The translations under genes and the position numbers were made by a program. From Bacillota bacterium (GTDB lineage Bacteria; Bacillota; Negativicutes; Sporomusales; Sporomusaceae): DNA of 64,000 bases. Positions within the stretch are counted from its first letter, which is position 1, and each line of letters opens with the position of its first letter. Of this stretch, positions 9,172-17,827 are shown one piece after another. The stretch lies in assembly GCA_017889705.1 (NCBI GenBank), contig JAGGAB010000002.1:92650-156649 (forward strand), in the 5' to 3' direction. The notes beneath the pieces were generated by a model. The model saw only the letters and a list, made by a program, of their open reading frames with translations, ran no database searches and was not told the DNA's origin.

Positions 9172-10554
9172 TTAGGCACTCATCATTTCATCAATGGCTT
9201 TAGCCGCCCGTTTACCTGCACCCATTGCTAAAATAACGGTAGCAGCACCAGTTACGGCGTCACCGCCAGCATATACCCGTTCGCGGCTGGTTAGGCCAGT
9301 CTCTTCATCAGCGACAATACATTGCCATTTATTAATCTCCAGACCTTCGGTGGTAGAAGAAATTAAAGGATTAGGCGATGTTCCCAGCGACATAATAACG
9401 GTATCAACAGCTATAACAAACTCAGATCCCGGTACTTCCACCGGTTTTCTCCGGCCTGAGGCATCAGGCTCGCCCAGTTCCATTTTTACACATTTGAGAC
9501 CGGTTACCCAGCCTTTATCATCAACAATAACCTCAGTTGGGTTTGTCAACGTATCAAAAATAATGCCTTCTTCATGGGCATGATGCACTTCTTCAACCCT
9601 GGCCGGCAATTCAGCTTCTGACCGCCGATACACAATATGAGTCTCTGCACCCAAACGGGCAGCCGTTCTGGCAGCATCCATAGCAACATTACCGCCGCCA
9701 ACCACCGCAACTTTTTGTCCCACTTTAATGGGTGTCGAGTAGTCTTCCCGGAAGGCTTTCATCAGATTGTTCCGCGTCAAAAACTCATTGGCCGAAAATA
9801 CACCGTTGGCATTTTCACCAGGAATTCCCATGAACTTAGGCAAACCGGCACCTGAACCAATAAATACAGCATCAAAGCCTTCTTCATTTAACAATTCATC
9901 AATGGTAACGGTTTTACCGACAACCACGTTGGTTTCAATAGTAACACCCAGTTTTTTGAGATTTTCAATCTCGCTCTTAACAACAGTTTCCTTAGGCAGG
10001 CGAAACTCAGGGATACCATACACCAAGACCCCGCCTGCCTCGTGCAGCGCCTCAAATATGGTAACTTCATACCCTTTGCGCGCCAAATCGCCGGCGCAGG
10101 ATAACCCGGCCGGACCGCTGCCGATAACCGCTACCTTTTTGCCGTTTTTAGGCTGAGTAGTTACAGTATCTACTTGATTTTCCCTGGCCCAGTCGGCAAC
10201 AAAGCGTTCAAGTTTACCGATAGCCACCGGCTCTCCCTTAATTCCCAAAATGCATTTACCCTCACACTGGGTTTCCTGTGGACAAACCCGGCCACACACG
10301 GCCGGCAGCGCACTAGATTCGGCAATAATTTTGGCCGCCTCGGCAATTTCGCCTTGTTTTACCTGATTGATAAAAGCCGGAATATCAATGGCTACCGGAC
10401 ACTGTCCTACACATTTTGCGTTTTTGCAGTTTAAGCAGCGGGCAGCTTCTGCAACAGCTTCCTCCAGGGAATATCCCAGACATACTTCTTCAAAATTTGT
10501 TACCCGTTTTTTGGGGTTTTGTTCACGTACCGGTATTCTTGCTATATTAGCCAT
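9172..10554 (-). CDS. nfnB: NfnB-like / glutamate synthase small-subunit-like NADPH oxidoreductase
   Basis: A 460 aa iron-sulfur flavoprotein. The N-terminal ferredoxin-like domain carries ARCLNCKNAKCVGQCPVAI and CGRVCPQETQCEGKC, binding two [4Fe-4S] clusters. Two dinucleotide folds follow: GSGPAGLSCAGDLARKG for FAD and VVGGGNVAMDAARTAARLG for NADPH. It starts at the ATG that overlaps the stop of the upstream nfnA by one base (TAATG), so translation is coupled. Next to NfnA it most likely forms the electron-bifurcating NADH-dependent ferredoxin:NADP oxidoreductase, which balances NADH, NADPH and reduced ferredoxin. Many databases label such genes gltA; no large glutamate synthase subunit is present here. 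Confidence 0.88.
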   Translation of the reverse strand: MANIARIPVREQNPKKRVTNFEEVCLGYSLEEAVAEAARCLNCKNAKCVGQCPVAIDIPAFINQVKQGEIAEAAKIIAESSALPAVCGRVCPQETQCEGKCILGIKGEPVAIGKLERFVADWARENQVDTVTTQPKNGKKVAVIGSGPAGLSCAGDLARKGYEVTIFEALHEAGGVLVYGIPEFRLPKETVVKSEIENLKKLGVTIETNVVVGKTVTIDELLNEEGFDAVFIGSGAGLPKFMGIPGENANGVFSANEFLTRNNLMKAFREDYSTPIKVGQKVAVVGGGNVAMDAARTAARLGAETHIVYRRSEAELPARVEEVHHAHEEGIIFDTLTNPTEVIVDDKGWVTGLKCVKMELGEPDASGRRKPVEVPGSEFVIAVDTVIMSLGTSPNPLISSTTEGLEINKWQCIVADEETGLTSRERVYAGGDAVTGAATVILAMGAGKRAAKAIDEMMSA

Positions 10555-11438
10555 TAGTGTTTACCTCCGCAGCAACCGCCGGTGTGACTTCCTTTTTCTG
10601 CTGCCAGCATTTGCCGTCCTTCTTCGGTTTTGTACATAGTCTGGCGGCGAATGGCTTCATCAAAATCTACCAAATGGCCGTCAAACTCAGGCCCATCCAC
10701 ACAGGCAAATTTAATTTCATTGCCAACCGATACCCGGCAGGCGCCGCACATGCCTGTGCCATCCACCATAATGGGATTTAAACTAATGGTTGTTTTTATA
10801 TCATAGCCGGCTGTCAGTTTAGACACAAACTTCATCATAACCATCGGGCCGATGGCAATAACATGATCATAGTTTGCGCCGCCGTCAACCAAGCTCTTTA
10901 ATACGTCGGTTACAAGCCCCTTCCGGCCTGAAGAGCCGTCATCGGTAGTAACATATACCTGCGCTCCCAAAGCTTTCATTTCTTCTTCAAGAATGACAAA
11001 ATCTTTAGAACGCGCGCCAATAATAACGTCAACTTGTACGCCTTGCTGCTGCAGCCACTTTACCTGCGGATATACCGGAGCTGCACCTACACCGCCGGCA
11101 ATAAAGACCAGGCGCTGCTGTTTTAGTTCTTCGATATCCTCATAGATGAATTCAGAAGGCTCACCAAGCGGTCCGGCAAAATCGGTAAAATAATCCCCAA
11201 CCTCATAACCGGCCATATCGATGGTCGATTGACCCAATACCTGGAATACAATTGTAACTGTCCCCTTCTCTTCGTTATAATCACAGATAGTTAAAGGTAT
11301 TCTTTCGCCTTTTTCGTTCATCTTGACTATTACAAACTGACCGGGTTTAGCCGATTTGGCTACTCTTGGAGCTTCTACATCCATAAGATAGATTTGTGGT
11401 GCCAAATTTATTTTCTCGACTATTTTGTACATCTGCAT
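10554..11438 (-). CDS. nfnA: NfnA-like ferredoxin:NAD oxidoreductase subunit (PyrK-like)
   Basis: A protein of about 294 aa of the dihydroorotate dehydrogenase electron-transfer / sulfide dehydrogenase subunit family. It has a FAD-binding barrel near the N-terminus (AKPGQFVIVKMNEKGERIPL), an NAD-binding part (RLVFIAGGVGAAPVYPQ) and a [2Fe-2S] motif (GTGMCGACRVSVGNEIKFAC). The C-terminus GGCCGGKH is cysteine-rich. The ATG at 11438 lies six bases after AGGAG; two further ATGs upstream are badly spaced. It overlaps nfnB by one base. Together they form the two-subunit Nfn complex; alternatively a sulfide dehydrogenase (SudAB) function. Confidence 0.87.
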   Translation of the reverse strand: MQMYKIVEKINLAPQIYLMDVEAPRVAKSAKPGQFVIVKMNEKGERIPLTICDYNEEKGTVTIVFQVLGQSTIDMAGYEVGDYFTDFAGPLGEPSEFIYEDIEELKQQRLVFIAGGVGAAPVYPQVKWLQQQGVQVDVIIGARSKDFVILEEEMKALGAQVYVTTDDGSSGRKGLVTDVLKSLVDGGANYDHVIAIGPMVMMKFVSKLTAGYDIKTTISLNPIMVDGTGMCGACRVSVGNEIKFACVDGPEFDGHLVDFDEAIRRQTMYKTEEGRQMLAAEKGSHTGGCCGGKH

Positions 11439-11535
11439 TTTCATCTCCTGTCCCAACATAATGTTACAAAGAATAAAACAATGAGAATTATATCACAAAA
11501 TCCCGATTTGGAAAATAGCCAAACCCACAGCACAT

Positions 11536-11566
11536 AAAAACCGCGGCATAATCATGCCGCGGTTTA
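11536..11566 (-). terminator. Terminator of the siroheme-reductase operon
   Basis: AAACCGCGGCAT and ATGCCGCGGTTT form a 12 bp stem four bases past the stop of the 215 aa gene. The T tail on the minus strand is short (TTTTTA). Confidence 0.75.
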
Positions 11567-11569
11567 GGG

Positions 11570-12217
11570 TTACACTCTGACTATCTCAAATTTATTCTCT
11601 GCTGTTTGCACAAAGGCAAAACCGGGGTTAAGAAGATTTACAAAAGCTGTCAGCCACTCATTATAAAGAGTTTTCATGAGTTTGGCGTCAGTGCCGGCGC
11701 GCTTCCAGTTAGGTTCCTGCAAACACACTCCGCTTTCCCACGCTATTTTGTCAGGCGTGCTTTCTGTGATAGCATCGGCTTGGTCACAAGGCATCCCATT
11801 GAGATAATAATCGTTGATAGCTTTGTAGATGCCGGGAGCTGTTGAGGCATCGTATTTCCCCTGCGCCGCAGCGTGGCGGGAGCAATGTGCACCATGCTCT
11901 CTGAAGGTTTTCCGGGCTACATCGACTGCGGCATCTCCACAGTTATCGACAATAGTTTGAATAAAGGCAGCCTCCCGGCTTTCCGCCACATTAATCTGAC
12001 GCTGCAGCCAACCGTGGATATTACTTTGGTCGATATGGTCTGCCAAATCAGTATCTGGCAGGGGTTCACCATAGCTTTGCCAAGCCTGCTCCCGGGCTTC
12101 TTCTGCTGTGCCGCCGCACAAATTGCCTGCCTCCTCAAATAGCAGTTGTTCACGTTCAATAACATAACGGATTTTACTGTATAACCAAAAATGAATTGGC
12201 GCTAAAAAAGCACTCAT
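11570..12217 (-). CDS. Unknown 215 aa protein encoded with the siroheme reductase-like gene
   Basis: I do not recognise this family. It is a soluble, acidic, mostly helical protein starting MSAFLAPIHFWLYSKIRYVI, without signal peptide or membrane helix. Five cysteines stand out: Cys34 (NLCGG), Cys93 (NCGDA), Cys112 (HGAHCSRHAA), Cys144 (MPCDQ) and Cys165. Histidines 109, 111 and 115 surround Cys112, so metal or haem binding is conceivable but unproven. A good AGGGAGG precedes the ATG. It begins 28 bp after the reductase-like gene, under the same Crp-type site at 13313-13328. A partner or maturation factor for that reductase is a reasonable guess only. Confidence 0.7.
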   Translation of the reverse strand: MSAFLAPIHFWLYSKIRYVIEREQLLFEEAGNLCGGTAEEAREQAWQSYGEPLPDTDLADHIDQSNIHGWLQRQINVAESREAAFIQTIVDNCGDAAVDVARKTFREHGAHCSRHAAAQGKYDASTAPGIYKAINDYYLNGMPCDQADAITESTPDKIAWESGVCLQEPNWKRAGTDAKLMKTLYNEWLTAFVNLLNPGFAFVQTAENKFEIVRV

Positions 12218-12245
12218 AATCTTGTCCTCCCTTATATTGTTTAGT

Positions 12246-13214
12246 TTACTTGTTCGCCGGCACCACTTTATTCAAAGCCACTAATAGCTCAGTTATATTA
12301 AGGCCATGGATTTCCGCAGCCTTGGTGACAGGCTCACCGGCCGAAGACGGGCAGCCCAGACAACCCATGCCAAAAGACCGAAACACTGGGATAGTTTGTG
12401 GATATACTCGGATAATGTCACTAATGACACTGTCGGCGGTTATAGCATCACCAAACACCAGATTGCCTTCTGTCAAGCCGCCAGGCAGCGGGACAATCTT
12501 TTCGCCGGCTTCTGACTGCGGTACCTTCGGCTCCTCAGCCGCACTCTTTTCGCCATAAAATACAGCCAGTACATCATTCTTAAATTTATCCAGGCCAATG
12601 CGCTCAATGAACTGTCCAACCCGTTCAATATCGGCATGTTTTTGGTAATATGTCATGATAATATCGATAATGCGCAGGGTATCCTCATAATTAAGCCCCT
12701 CAATCAGCTTGTCTGCCAACCGCGGATGCGAACCGGCACTGCCGCCGACATACACATCCCAACCCTGATCTGTACCAATAACACCGACATCTTTGACATA
12801 AGTCTCGCCGCAGGAATTAGGACAACCTGATACGCCCATTTTTATACGACTGGGCATTTCTTTTTTGATATAGCGTTTGTCAAGCTCCAACCCCAGCTTG
12901 ATGCTGTCCTGCTTGCCGCGTTTACAAAAGGCAGTGCCCGGACAAATTTTTACGCTACGCACACAATTGGCATACCCCAAAGCCGGCTGCATACCAAGCT
13001 CTTCCCAAATGTTCTCAATATCCTCGGCTGCAAGGCCGGTAATCATAATCCGCTGGGCAGAAGTCAGTTTCATAGTTCCGCCATATTTTTTGGTGACATC
13101 AACATATTTCTGCATAACCTCTGGTTTGATAAAACCACCAGGAAGATGGGGGGTTATCGCATAGGTACGTTTTCCATCCCGAATTTTTTGTAAATTTGCT
13201 CCTTTGGGCAGCAT
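12246..13214 (-). CDS. Siroheme/[4Fe-4S] sulfite-nitrite reductase-like protein with C-terminal DUF1858 domain
   Basis: A 322 aa protein. Residues 1-225 match the small single-repeat siroheme reductase fold. The cluster-siroheme ligands are Cys91-x5-Cys97 (CPGTAFC) and Cys131-x3-Cys135 (CPNSC). A DUF1858-type segment at about 260-320 (ISDIIRVYPQTIPVFRSFG, then GCLGCPSSAG) follows. Such short proteins may reduce sulfite or nitrite, or act in haem/siroheme chemistry. The start at 13214 is behind GAGGAGGTGGCAGC; nine residues upstream are discarded. The gene is divergent from the DUF1450 gene across a TGTGATTCTCATCACA site. Family is clear; substrate is open. Confidence 0.85.
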   Translation of the reverse strand: MLPKGANLQKIRDGKRTYAITPHLPGGFIKPEVMQKYVDVTKKYGGTMKLTSAQRIMITGLAAEDIENIWEELGMQPALGYANCVRSVKICPGTAFCKRGKQDSIKLGLELDKRYIKKEMPSRIKMGVSGCPNSCGETYVKDVGVIGTDQGWDVYVGGSAGSHPRLADKLIEGLNYEDTLRIIDIIMTYYQKHADIERVGQFIERIGLDKFKNDVLAVFYGEKSAAEEPKVPQSEAGEKIVPLPGGLTEGNLVFGDAITADSVISDIIRVYPQTIPVFRSFGMGCLGCPSSAGEPVTKAAEIHGLNITELLVALNKVVPANK

Positions 13215-13312
13215 GCTGCCACCTCCTCTGTTTATTTGCACTTTGTCTTGTTATCTTGTCTTTATTGTATTATAAAAATTTTCCACACGCACCAATAAAC
13301 GTCACACTTTGT

Positions 13313-13328
13313 TGTGATTCTCATCACA
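13313..13328. promoter_or_regulatory. Crp/Fnr-type operator between divergent siroheme reductase and DUF1450 genes
   Basis: TGTGATTCTCATCACA matches the CRP-type palindrome TGTGA-N6-TCACA at all ten conserved positions. It ends 80 bp before the DUF1450 start codon and lies 99 bp from the reductase start codon. On the minus strand TATAAT begins 38 nt after the site, a class I-like spacing (about -58). On the plus strand a poor TAGTTT begins 20 nt after it. See the sites at 28037, 34071 and 51861. Confidence 0.8.
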
Positions 13329-13407
13329 CTCTATTTGGCTGTCATACATAGTTTATCGTTATCAGGACTAAACTAAACTTCGAAAAAGTTTGAGGAGGCA
13401 TCAATTT

Positions 13408-13632
13408 ATGAATATTTTGCAGTTTTGCGAAAACAATCTGAAACACGAAGGCATGGAAGAACTTGTGGAAAAATGCCAAGCCGATTTTAAAAACGCATCT
13501 ATTTCGGTTGAACCCTGTTTGGGGGAATGCGGCGACTGTGCCGAAATGTATATTGCCAAGGTTAATGACAAGTTAGTCACATCCGATAACACCCATTACT
13601 TGTATGAGGAAATTGAAAACCTGATGCAATAA
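13408..13632 (+). CDS. DUF1450 family small cysteine protein (YuzB-like)
   Basis: A 74 aa protein beginning MNILQFCENNLKHEGMEELV. Cysteines 7, 23, 37, 41 and 44 (PCLGECGDC) are the family hallmark; DUF1450 proteins are small thioredoxin-fold-like cytoplasmic proteins of unknown function. The ATG at 13408 follows GAGGAGG. The upstream Crp-type site lies 80 bp before the start, the same distance as at hcp and at the ferredoxin genes. A role under redox or nitrosative stress is inferred from that context. Confidence 0.85.
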   Translation: MNILQFCENNLKHEGMEELVEKCQADFKNASISVEPCLGECGDCAEMYIAKVNDKLVTSDNTHYLYEEIENLMQ

Positions 13633-13652
13633 AACAACCGTCGGGGAAACGC

Positions 13653-13690
13653 AAAACCTCTCTGCACACAGATACAGAGAGGTTTTTTTA
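13653..13690 (+). terminator. Terminator of the DUF1450 gene
   Basis: AACCTCTCTG pairs with CAGAGAGGTT and is followed by a run of T. It lies about 20 bp past the stop codon. Confidence 0.9.
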
Positions 13691-13732
13691 TAAGCATTTT
13701 TCGTTGCTGATAATATAAATTTTTCCCGAAGC

Positions 13733-15136
13733 CTACTGCACTATCCCCAACCATTTCCAATATGTCAAAACCATCACACTCATAAAGGCTGCGGCCAAAA
13801 TGCTCATTACCGCACCGGTCTTAATAAGTTCGCCGGACGTAAGATGGCCTGTACCGATGGCAACGGCATTTGGCATATTGCTTACAGGCAGCAGATATTG
13901 ATGCTGCATATTCATGCCTAGAAGCAGCGCAAACGGCAGCGGGTCTGCGCCAATGGCGACAGCGTGGGCAATGACGATTGGTGTCAAAGCCGTGGTTTTG
14001 GGGCCGCCGCCGGTAAAGAATATCTGCAGAGCAGTGGCAATCCAGATTAAGAGAATCATTTGCGATGAATGCGCCATTGTGCTGATCGGCCCCAGCATTG
14101 TGCCTGCCAGCCATTTAGCTGCACCTGAGGAAACCAACGCGGTTCCCATAGATAACCCTGCTCCATATAAAACAAAGATATTCCAGGGCACTTTCTGCTG
14201 GGCTTCTTTCCAGCCCATAACCCCTGAACCCGGCCATAACAAGAGGATAACAGCCACCATGCCTACCAGCACGACATTGACCTTGTGCAGCGAGTCAGTG
14301 GCCCATAAAACCAAAGTAAGAAAGAACACCAGCATTGTATATTTTTCCTGGGAAGTAAGTTTACCCAAAGCCGCAAGCTCGTTACGGACATAATCCTGTC
14401 CCTGCCCCAGTGTTTTGATTTCCGGTGCCCACATTTTTTGCAGAATAAAAACAGATATAGCGGCAAGAATAAAGGCCGGCGGCGCACCGATTTTGAACCA
14501 TTCCGCCCAGGAGATGGCCTGTTTGGTGGCAATTTCAATCAGCCCTACCGTTATCGGATTACCAACATGGGCGGTTAATATACCAATACTCATCATGGTG
14601 CCGCTCATGGCAACAATGAACAACAAGGCTTTTACAATATTACTCTGTCCCTGTTTGGCACCAAAGGCTTGTCCGATACCGACAATAATCGGCAGCATCA
14701 GAAGCGTTCTGGCCGTTATCGACGGCACTAAAAAGCTTGTTACCAGCATAACAAGGGCAACCGCCCAGTACACCTTAACCGCCGAGCCTTTGGCGGAATT
14801 CACTAAGACCAGGGCAATCCTCTTAGATAATCCGGATTTCTCCATACAGCCTGCCATAATAAAACCAATTACAATAAGCCAGACTGCCGTATTGGAATAG
14901 CCGCTGAAAGCGTCTCCCAGTTTAGTTGCACCCATGGCAGCCAGCAAAAACACAATAACCAGACCGCTGATTGCATCTTCCATGGCTTGCGAGACCCATA
15001 CAATGATTGCGAAAATCGCTACACCCATCGCCTTTTTCCCGGCCAGGGTAAGCCCCTTAACCTCAGGTGTCATAAAGACTACTCCAAACAAACAGGCAAA
15101 GGCAACTAAGAGATACAACCATTTCTGCTTATTCAT
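13733..15136 (-). CDS. DASS/SLC13-family anion symporter
   Basis: A 467 aa membrane protein with about twelve hydrophobic helices, beginning MNKQKWLYLLVAFACLFGVV. It belongs to the divalent anion:sodium symporter family, whose members import or exchange C4-dicarboxylates, citrate, tartrate or sulfate. Family features include TGGGPKTTALTPIVIAHAVA and the late segment NMQHQYLLPVSNMPNAVAIG. The start follows GAGGAGGGAAGAT; five residues upstream are ignored. A LytS/LytTR pair lies just upstream on the same strand, 150 bp away, so this carrier may be its target. The exact substrate cannot be read from sequence. Confidence 0.88.
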   Translation of the reverse strand: MNKQKWLYLLVAFACLFGVVFMTPEVKGLTLAGKKAMGVAIFAIIVWVSQAMEDAISGLVIVFLLAAMGATKLGDAFSGYSNTAVWLIVIGFIMAGCMEKSGLSKRIALVLVNSAKGSAVKVYWAVALVMLVTSFLVPSITARTLLMLPIIVGIGQAFGAKQGQSNIVKALLFIVAMSGTMMSIGILTAHVGNPITVGLIEIATKQAISWAEWFKIGAPPAFILAAISVFILQKMWAPEIKTLGQGQDYVRNELAALGKLTSQEKYTMLVFFLTLVLWATDSLHKVNVVLVGMVAVILLLWPGSGVMGWKEAQQKVPWNIFVLYGAGLSMGTALVSSGAAKWLAGTMLGPISTMAHSSQMILLIWIATALQIFFTGGGPKTTALTPIVIAHAVAIGADPLPFALLLGMNMQHQYLLPVSNMPNAVAIGTGHLTSGELIKTGAVMSILAAAFMSVMVLTYWKWLGIVQ

Positions 15137-15256
15137 ATCTTCCCTCCTCAAAATGAACGGTTTTAACCTACTCTAATTGTAAATAATCCAGTTCAAGCTG
15201 GCTTCATTATTGCGACCAACAACAAAAAAAAGCCTACCAACGGATAATAGCTCCAA

Positions 15257-15281
15257 CAAAAAAACCGCCGATTGGGGCGGC
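15257..15281 (-). terminator. Terminator of the two-component operon
   Basis: CCGCC/GGCGG stem (15265-15280) followed on the minus strand by seven T. It lies 6 bp past the response regulator stop, which separates the regulator pair from the symporter gene. Confidence 0.75.
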
Positions 15282-15286
15282 GCTAG

Positions 15287-16060
15287 TTACAGCTCAATAT
15301 ATTCCTTCAGCCGGGCGGCATAGGCCCGCCCCACTGGAATCTCAGCAGCCTTGCCTGATCCTGATTTTTGCAAAATCAAAATATAGCCTTTATTAAACCA
15401 GGTCGCAATTTCTTTTATCTGATTGACATTAACAATATAATTCCGGTGGCAGCGAAAAAATCGCGCTGACGGCAGCTTAGCCTCAAATTCTTGTAGGGTT
15501 AGTTTGGTGCGATATACCTCGCCATCCAGAGTTTTAATATAAACCAGCCGGTCTTTAGCATAAATCAGCTCAATTTTATCGCTGCCGATAATCTCCATAC
15601 GATCACCTTTTTCCAAAGAAAACTTGCGTTCTCCGCCTGCCGGCTTCTGGATTTCGGTTCGCGGCTTCACACTAGATCTGGCAAGCATGCGTTCAAACTT
15701 GCCCATAACCCGTGCCATATCGCTTTCATCATAGGGTTTTAGAATATAATCCATGGCATTGACAGCGAACGCCGTTAAGGCATATTCGTCATATGCAGTG
15801 GCAAACACAACAGCCGGCGCCTCTTCCATAACAGCCAGTTTTTCCGCAACTTCCAGACCGGTCATTCCCGGCATCTGAATATCGAGGAAAACAATATCAG
15901 GCTTGCCGGTCTTGACTAAACTGAGAGCAGTTTCGCCGTCATGAGCCATACCGACAATAATAAGATCAGGATAGATTTCCAGAAGTAATGACTGCAACTC
16001 CTCAGCCATTACTTTTTCATCATCAGCAATAACAACCTTTACATCTTTTAGCCTTGTCAT
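15287..16060 (-). CDS. LytTR-family response regulator
   Basis: A 257 aa regulator. The receiver domain spans about 1-120 with acidic residues IADDEKV and the phospho-acceptor Asp60 in VFLDIQMPGMTG. A LytTR DNA-binding domain spans about 150-255 (FFRCHRNYIVNVNQIKEI). Its start codon overlaps the kinase stop codon (TGATG), so translation is coupled. It receives phosphate from the LytS-type kinase and binds direct-repeat promoters. The neighbouring anion symporter gene is the obvious candidate target. Confidence 0.93.
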   Translation of the reverse strand: MTRLKDVKVVIADDEKVMAEELQSLLLEIYPDLIIVGMAHDGETALSLVKTGKPDIVFLDIQMPGMTGLEVAEKLAVMEEAPAVVFATAYDEYALTAFAVNAMDYILKPYDESDMARVMGKFERMLARSSVKPRTEIQKPAGGERKFSLEKGDRMEIIGSDKIELIYAKDRLVYIKTLDGEVYRTKLTLQEFEAKLPSARFFRCHRNYIVNVNQIKEIATWFNKGYILILQKSGSGKAAEIPVGRAYAARLKEYIEL

Positions 16061-17763
16061 CAGCGCACCTCCTGCCAAGGTAACCGGAGCGACACACAAG
16101 TGCCCTCATTTTCTTTGCTGTCCAGCAAGATACCATACTCGCTGCCAAACAGCCGTTGTATCCGGGCATGAACATTATTAAGCCCAATGCCAATACCTCC
16201 GCTCAGCGGATTGTCAGGTTGTATTTCCAATATTTTGTCAAGACATTCCCGGCTCATACCCACGCCATTGTCCTGCACCGCAATACAGATGATTTCGCCT
16301 TCCCGGCGCACACGAATTTCAATGATCCCGCCCTCTTTTTTCGGCGTAAGGCCATGTTTGACCGCATTTTCCACAAGCACCTGGACAGAAAAAACCGGTA
16401 CTGCCTGCTTAGAGGTTGCCGGATCAATCGCAGTAACAATCCGGATACGCTCGCCGAAACGTGCTTGCTCTAGGCGAATATAACTGTCGACAAACTCCAG
16501 TTCTTCGGTTACTGTATTGATTTCCTTGCCGGGCTTGATATGTCGCCTGATGATATCTGACAAATCCTTAATTAACGCCCTGGCCTTTTCAGGCTCTGTC
16601 CGGATAATCGCCCTGATTGTGCCTAAGGTATTGAAGATAAAGTGCGGCTGAATCTGGGAACGCAGCGAGTTATATTCAGCTTGCGCCAAAAGCACAATCT
16701 TGGTTTCAAGTTCGCCATGCAGCAGCTGCAAACTCAGAAAATCGGCAATACCTTGTACCAGCTCAGCTTCATAAGGCAGGATAACGCCGGTACCTGTTTT
16801 ATAGACTTTAATGCTGCCCTGAAAACGGTTGTTAACAAGTAGTGGCGCTTCAATTACCGCCGATAGCGGACAGCCGGCAACCGGGCAACCGATACTTTCT
16901 TTGTCACTGGTAATCACAGTCTGGAGATTTTGCATGGTACGTTTTGTCGCCGCCGTGATAAACGGCTGTCCAACAATATGGTGGTCATCCCCCTGCCCGA
17001 TAAACGCCAGTATTTTGTCTGCATCAGTTACAGCCACAGCATCGGCTTCAATTTCGGAGTAGATAATTCCCGCCACCGTCCTAGCTGATTTTTCACCCAA
17101 ACCATTCCATAATACCCCGTTGGTTTTCTGAATAACCCGCATAGCCTGCTGCGATGCCCGGGCCTGAATCTTTTCCTGCTCGGTGTATACGTCACGCACA
17201 ATATAGACAAACAACATAACGCCAAGGCAATTAGCGATGGTTGTAGGAATGGCAATAACGCGTTCAAGTTCCCAGGCCGCGTCATAAGAGCTTGAAAAGG
17301 CTAGAATCATAACTTTCAAAATAACTTCCGCACCAAAAGCCGCCAGCAAGGCAGTTTTAATGCCGATATTGCGGACACCATAGCGAACATAAATTAGCCC
17401 GCTGAGATAGCCTACCAGAATATTGGACTCAACTGCCGGCAGCACTGTATAGCCGCCCATAAAATAACGGGGAATGGCACCAATAATGCCTGCACCCAGC
17501 CCTACCATAGGCCCGCCCAAGAGACCGCCGGCCACCGCGCCGACAATCCGGGTGTTAGCCAATGCCCCCATAACCGGAATACTGAGATAGTTACCCAATC
17601 CGGAAAAAAAGCCGAAAATGCAGATTAATATTATTTTATCCCGCAAGCGGTATTGTGACTGGCTAAGTGCCCGGCGAAACGGTGGTAATTGGGTAGTCAA
17701 ATAAGCTGCAACCCCCAGGACAGCAATGTTTTTTATGACATCATCCATTAAGCTAAGATACAC
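16060..17763 (-). CDS. LytS-type sensor histidine kinase
   Basis: About 567 aa. The N-terminus holds the 5TM-LYT membrane sensor (GNYLSIPVMGALANTRIVGA, then LLGGPMVGLGAGIIGAIPRY), followed by a GAF-like segment and the His_kinase domain with QIQPHFIFNTLGTIRAI. The ATPase domain is recognisable from VENAVKHGL and SGGIGIGLNNVHARI. The start chosen is GTG at 17763, five bases after GGGGAGGATATT; an ATG 15 bp downstream is an alternative. It is translationally coupled to the LytTR regulator. The signal is unknown; related systems sense carboxylates, pyruvate or membrane state. Confidence 0.92.
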   Translation of the reverse strand: MYLSLMDDVIKNIAVLGVAAYLTTQLPPFRRALSQSQYRLRDKIILICIFGFFSGLGNYLSIPVMGALANTRIVGAVAGGLLGGPMVGLGAGIIGAIPRYFMGGYTVLPAVESNILVGYLSGLIYVRYGVRNIGIKTALLAAFGAEVILKVMILAFSSSYDAAWELERVIAIPTTIANCLGVMLFVYIVRDVYTEQEKIQARASQQAMRVIQKTNGVLWNGLGEKSARTVAGIIYSEIEADAVAVTDADKILAFIGQGDDHHIVGQPFITAATKRTMQNLQTVITSDKESIGCPVAGCPLSAVIEAPLLVNNRFQGSIKVYKTGTGVILPYEAELVQGIADFLSLQLLHGELETKIVLLAQAEYNSLRSQIQPHFIFNTLGTIRAIIRTEPEKARALIKDLSDIIRRHIKPGKEINTVTEELEFVDSYIRLEQARFGERIRIVTAIDPATSKQAVPVFSVQVLVENAVKHGLTPKKEGGIIEIRVRREGEIICIAVQDNGVGMSRECLDKILEIQPDNPLSGGIGIGLNNVHARIQRLFGSEYGILLDSKENEGTCVSLRLPWQEVR

Positions 17764-17789
17764 AATATCCTCCCCGGTATATATAGCTA

Positions 17790-17825
17790 ACAACCTCCGG
17801 CCTTTGCAGCCAGAGGTTGTTGTTT
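17790..17825 (-). terminator. Possible terminator downstream of korC
   Basis: ACAACCTCCGGC pairs imperfectly with GCCAGAGGTTGT between korC and the kinase gene. No clear T tract follows on the minus strand, so termination may be incomplete. Confidence 0.4.
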
Positions 17826-17827
17826 CA

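Noticed and set aside
11439..11535. Possible Crp-type site before nfnA (TTGTGATATAATTCTCA on the minus strand)
   Set aside because: Only the left half matches; the right half fits three or four of six positions and overlaps a possible -10 box, so it is not counted with the four good sites.
17790..17825. Strong terminator after korC
   Set aside because: The hairpin is imperfect and lacks a T tract on the relevant strand, so it is listed only with low confidence.
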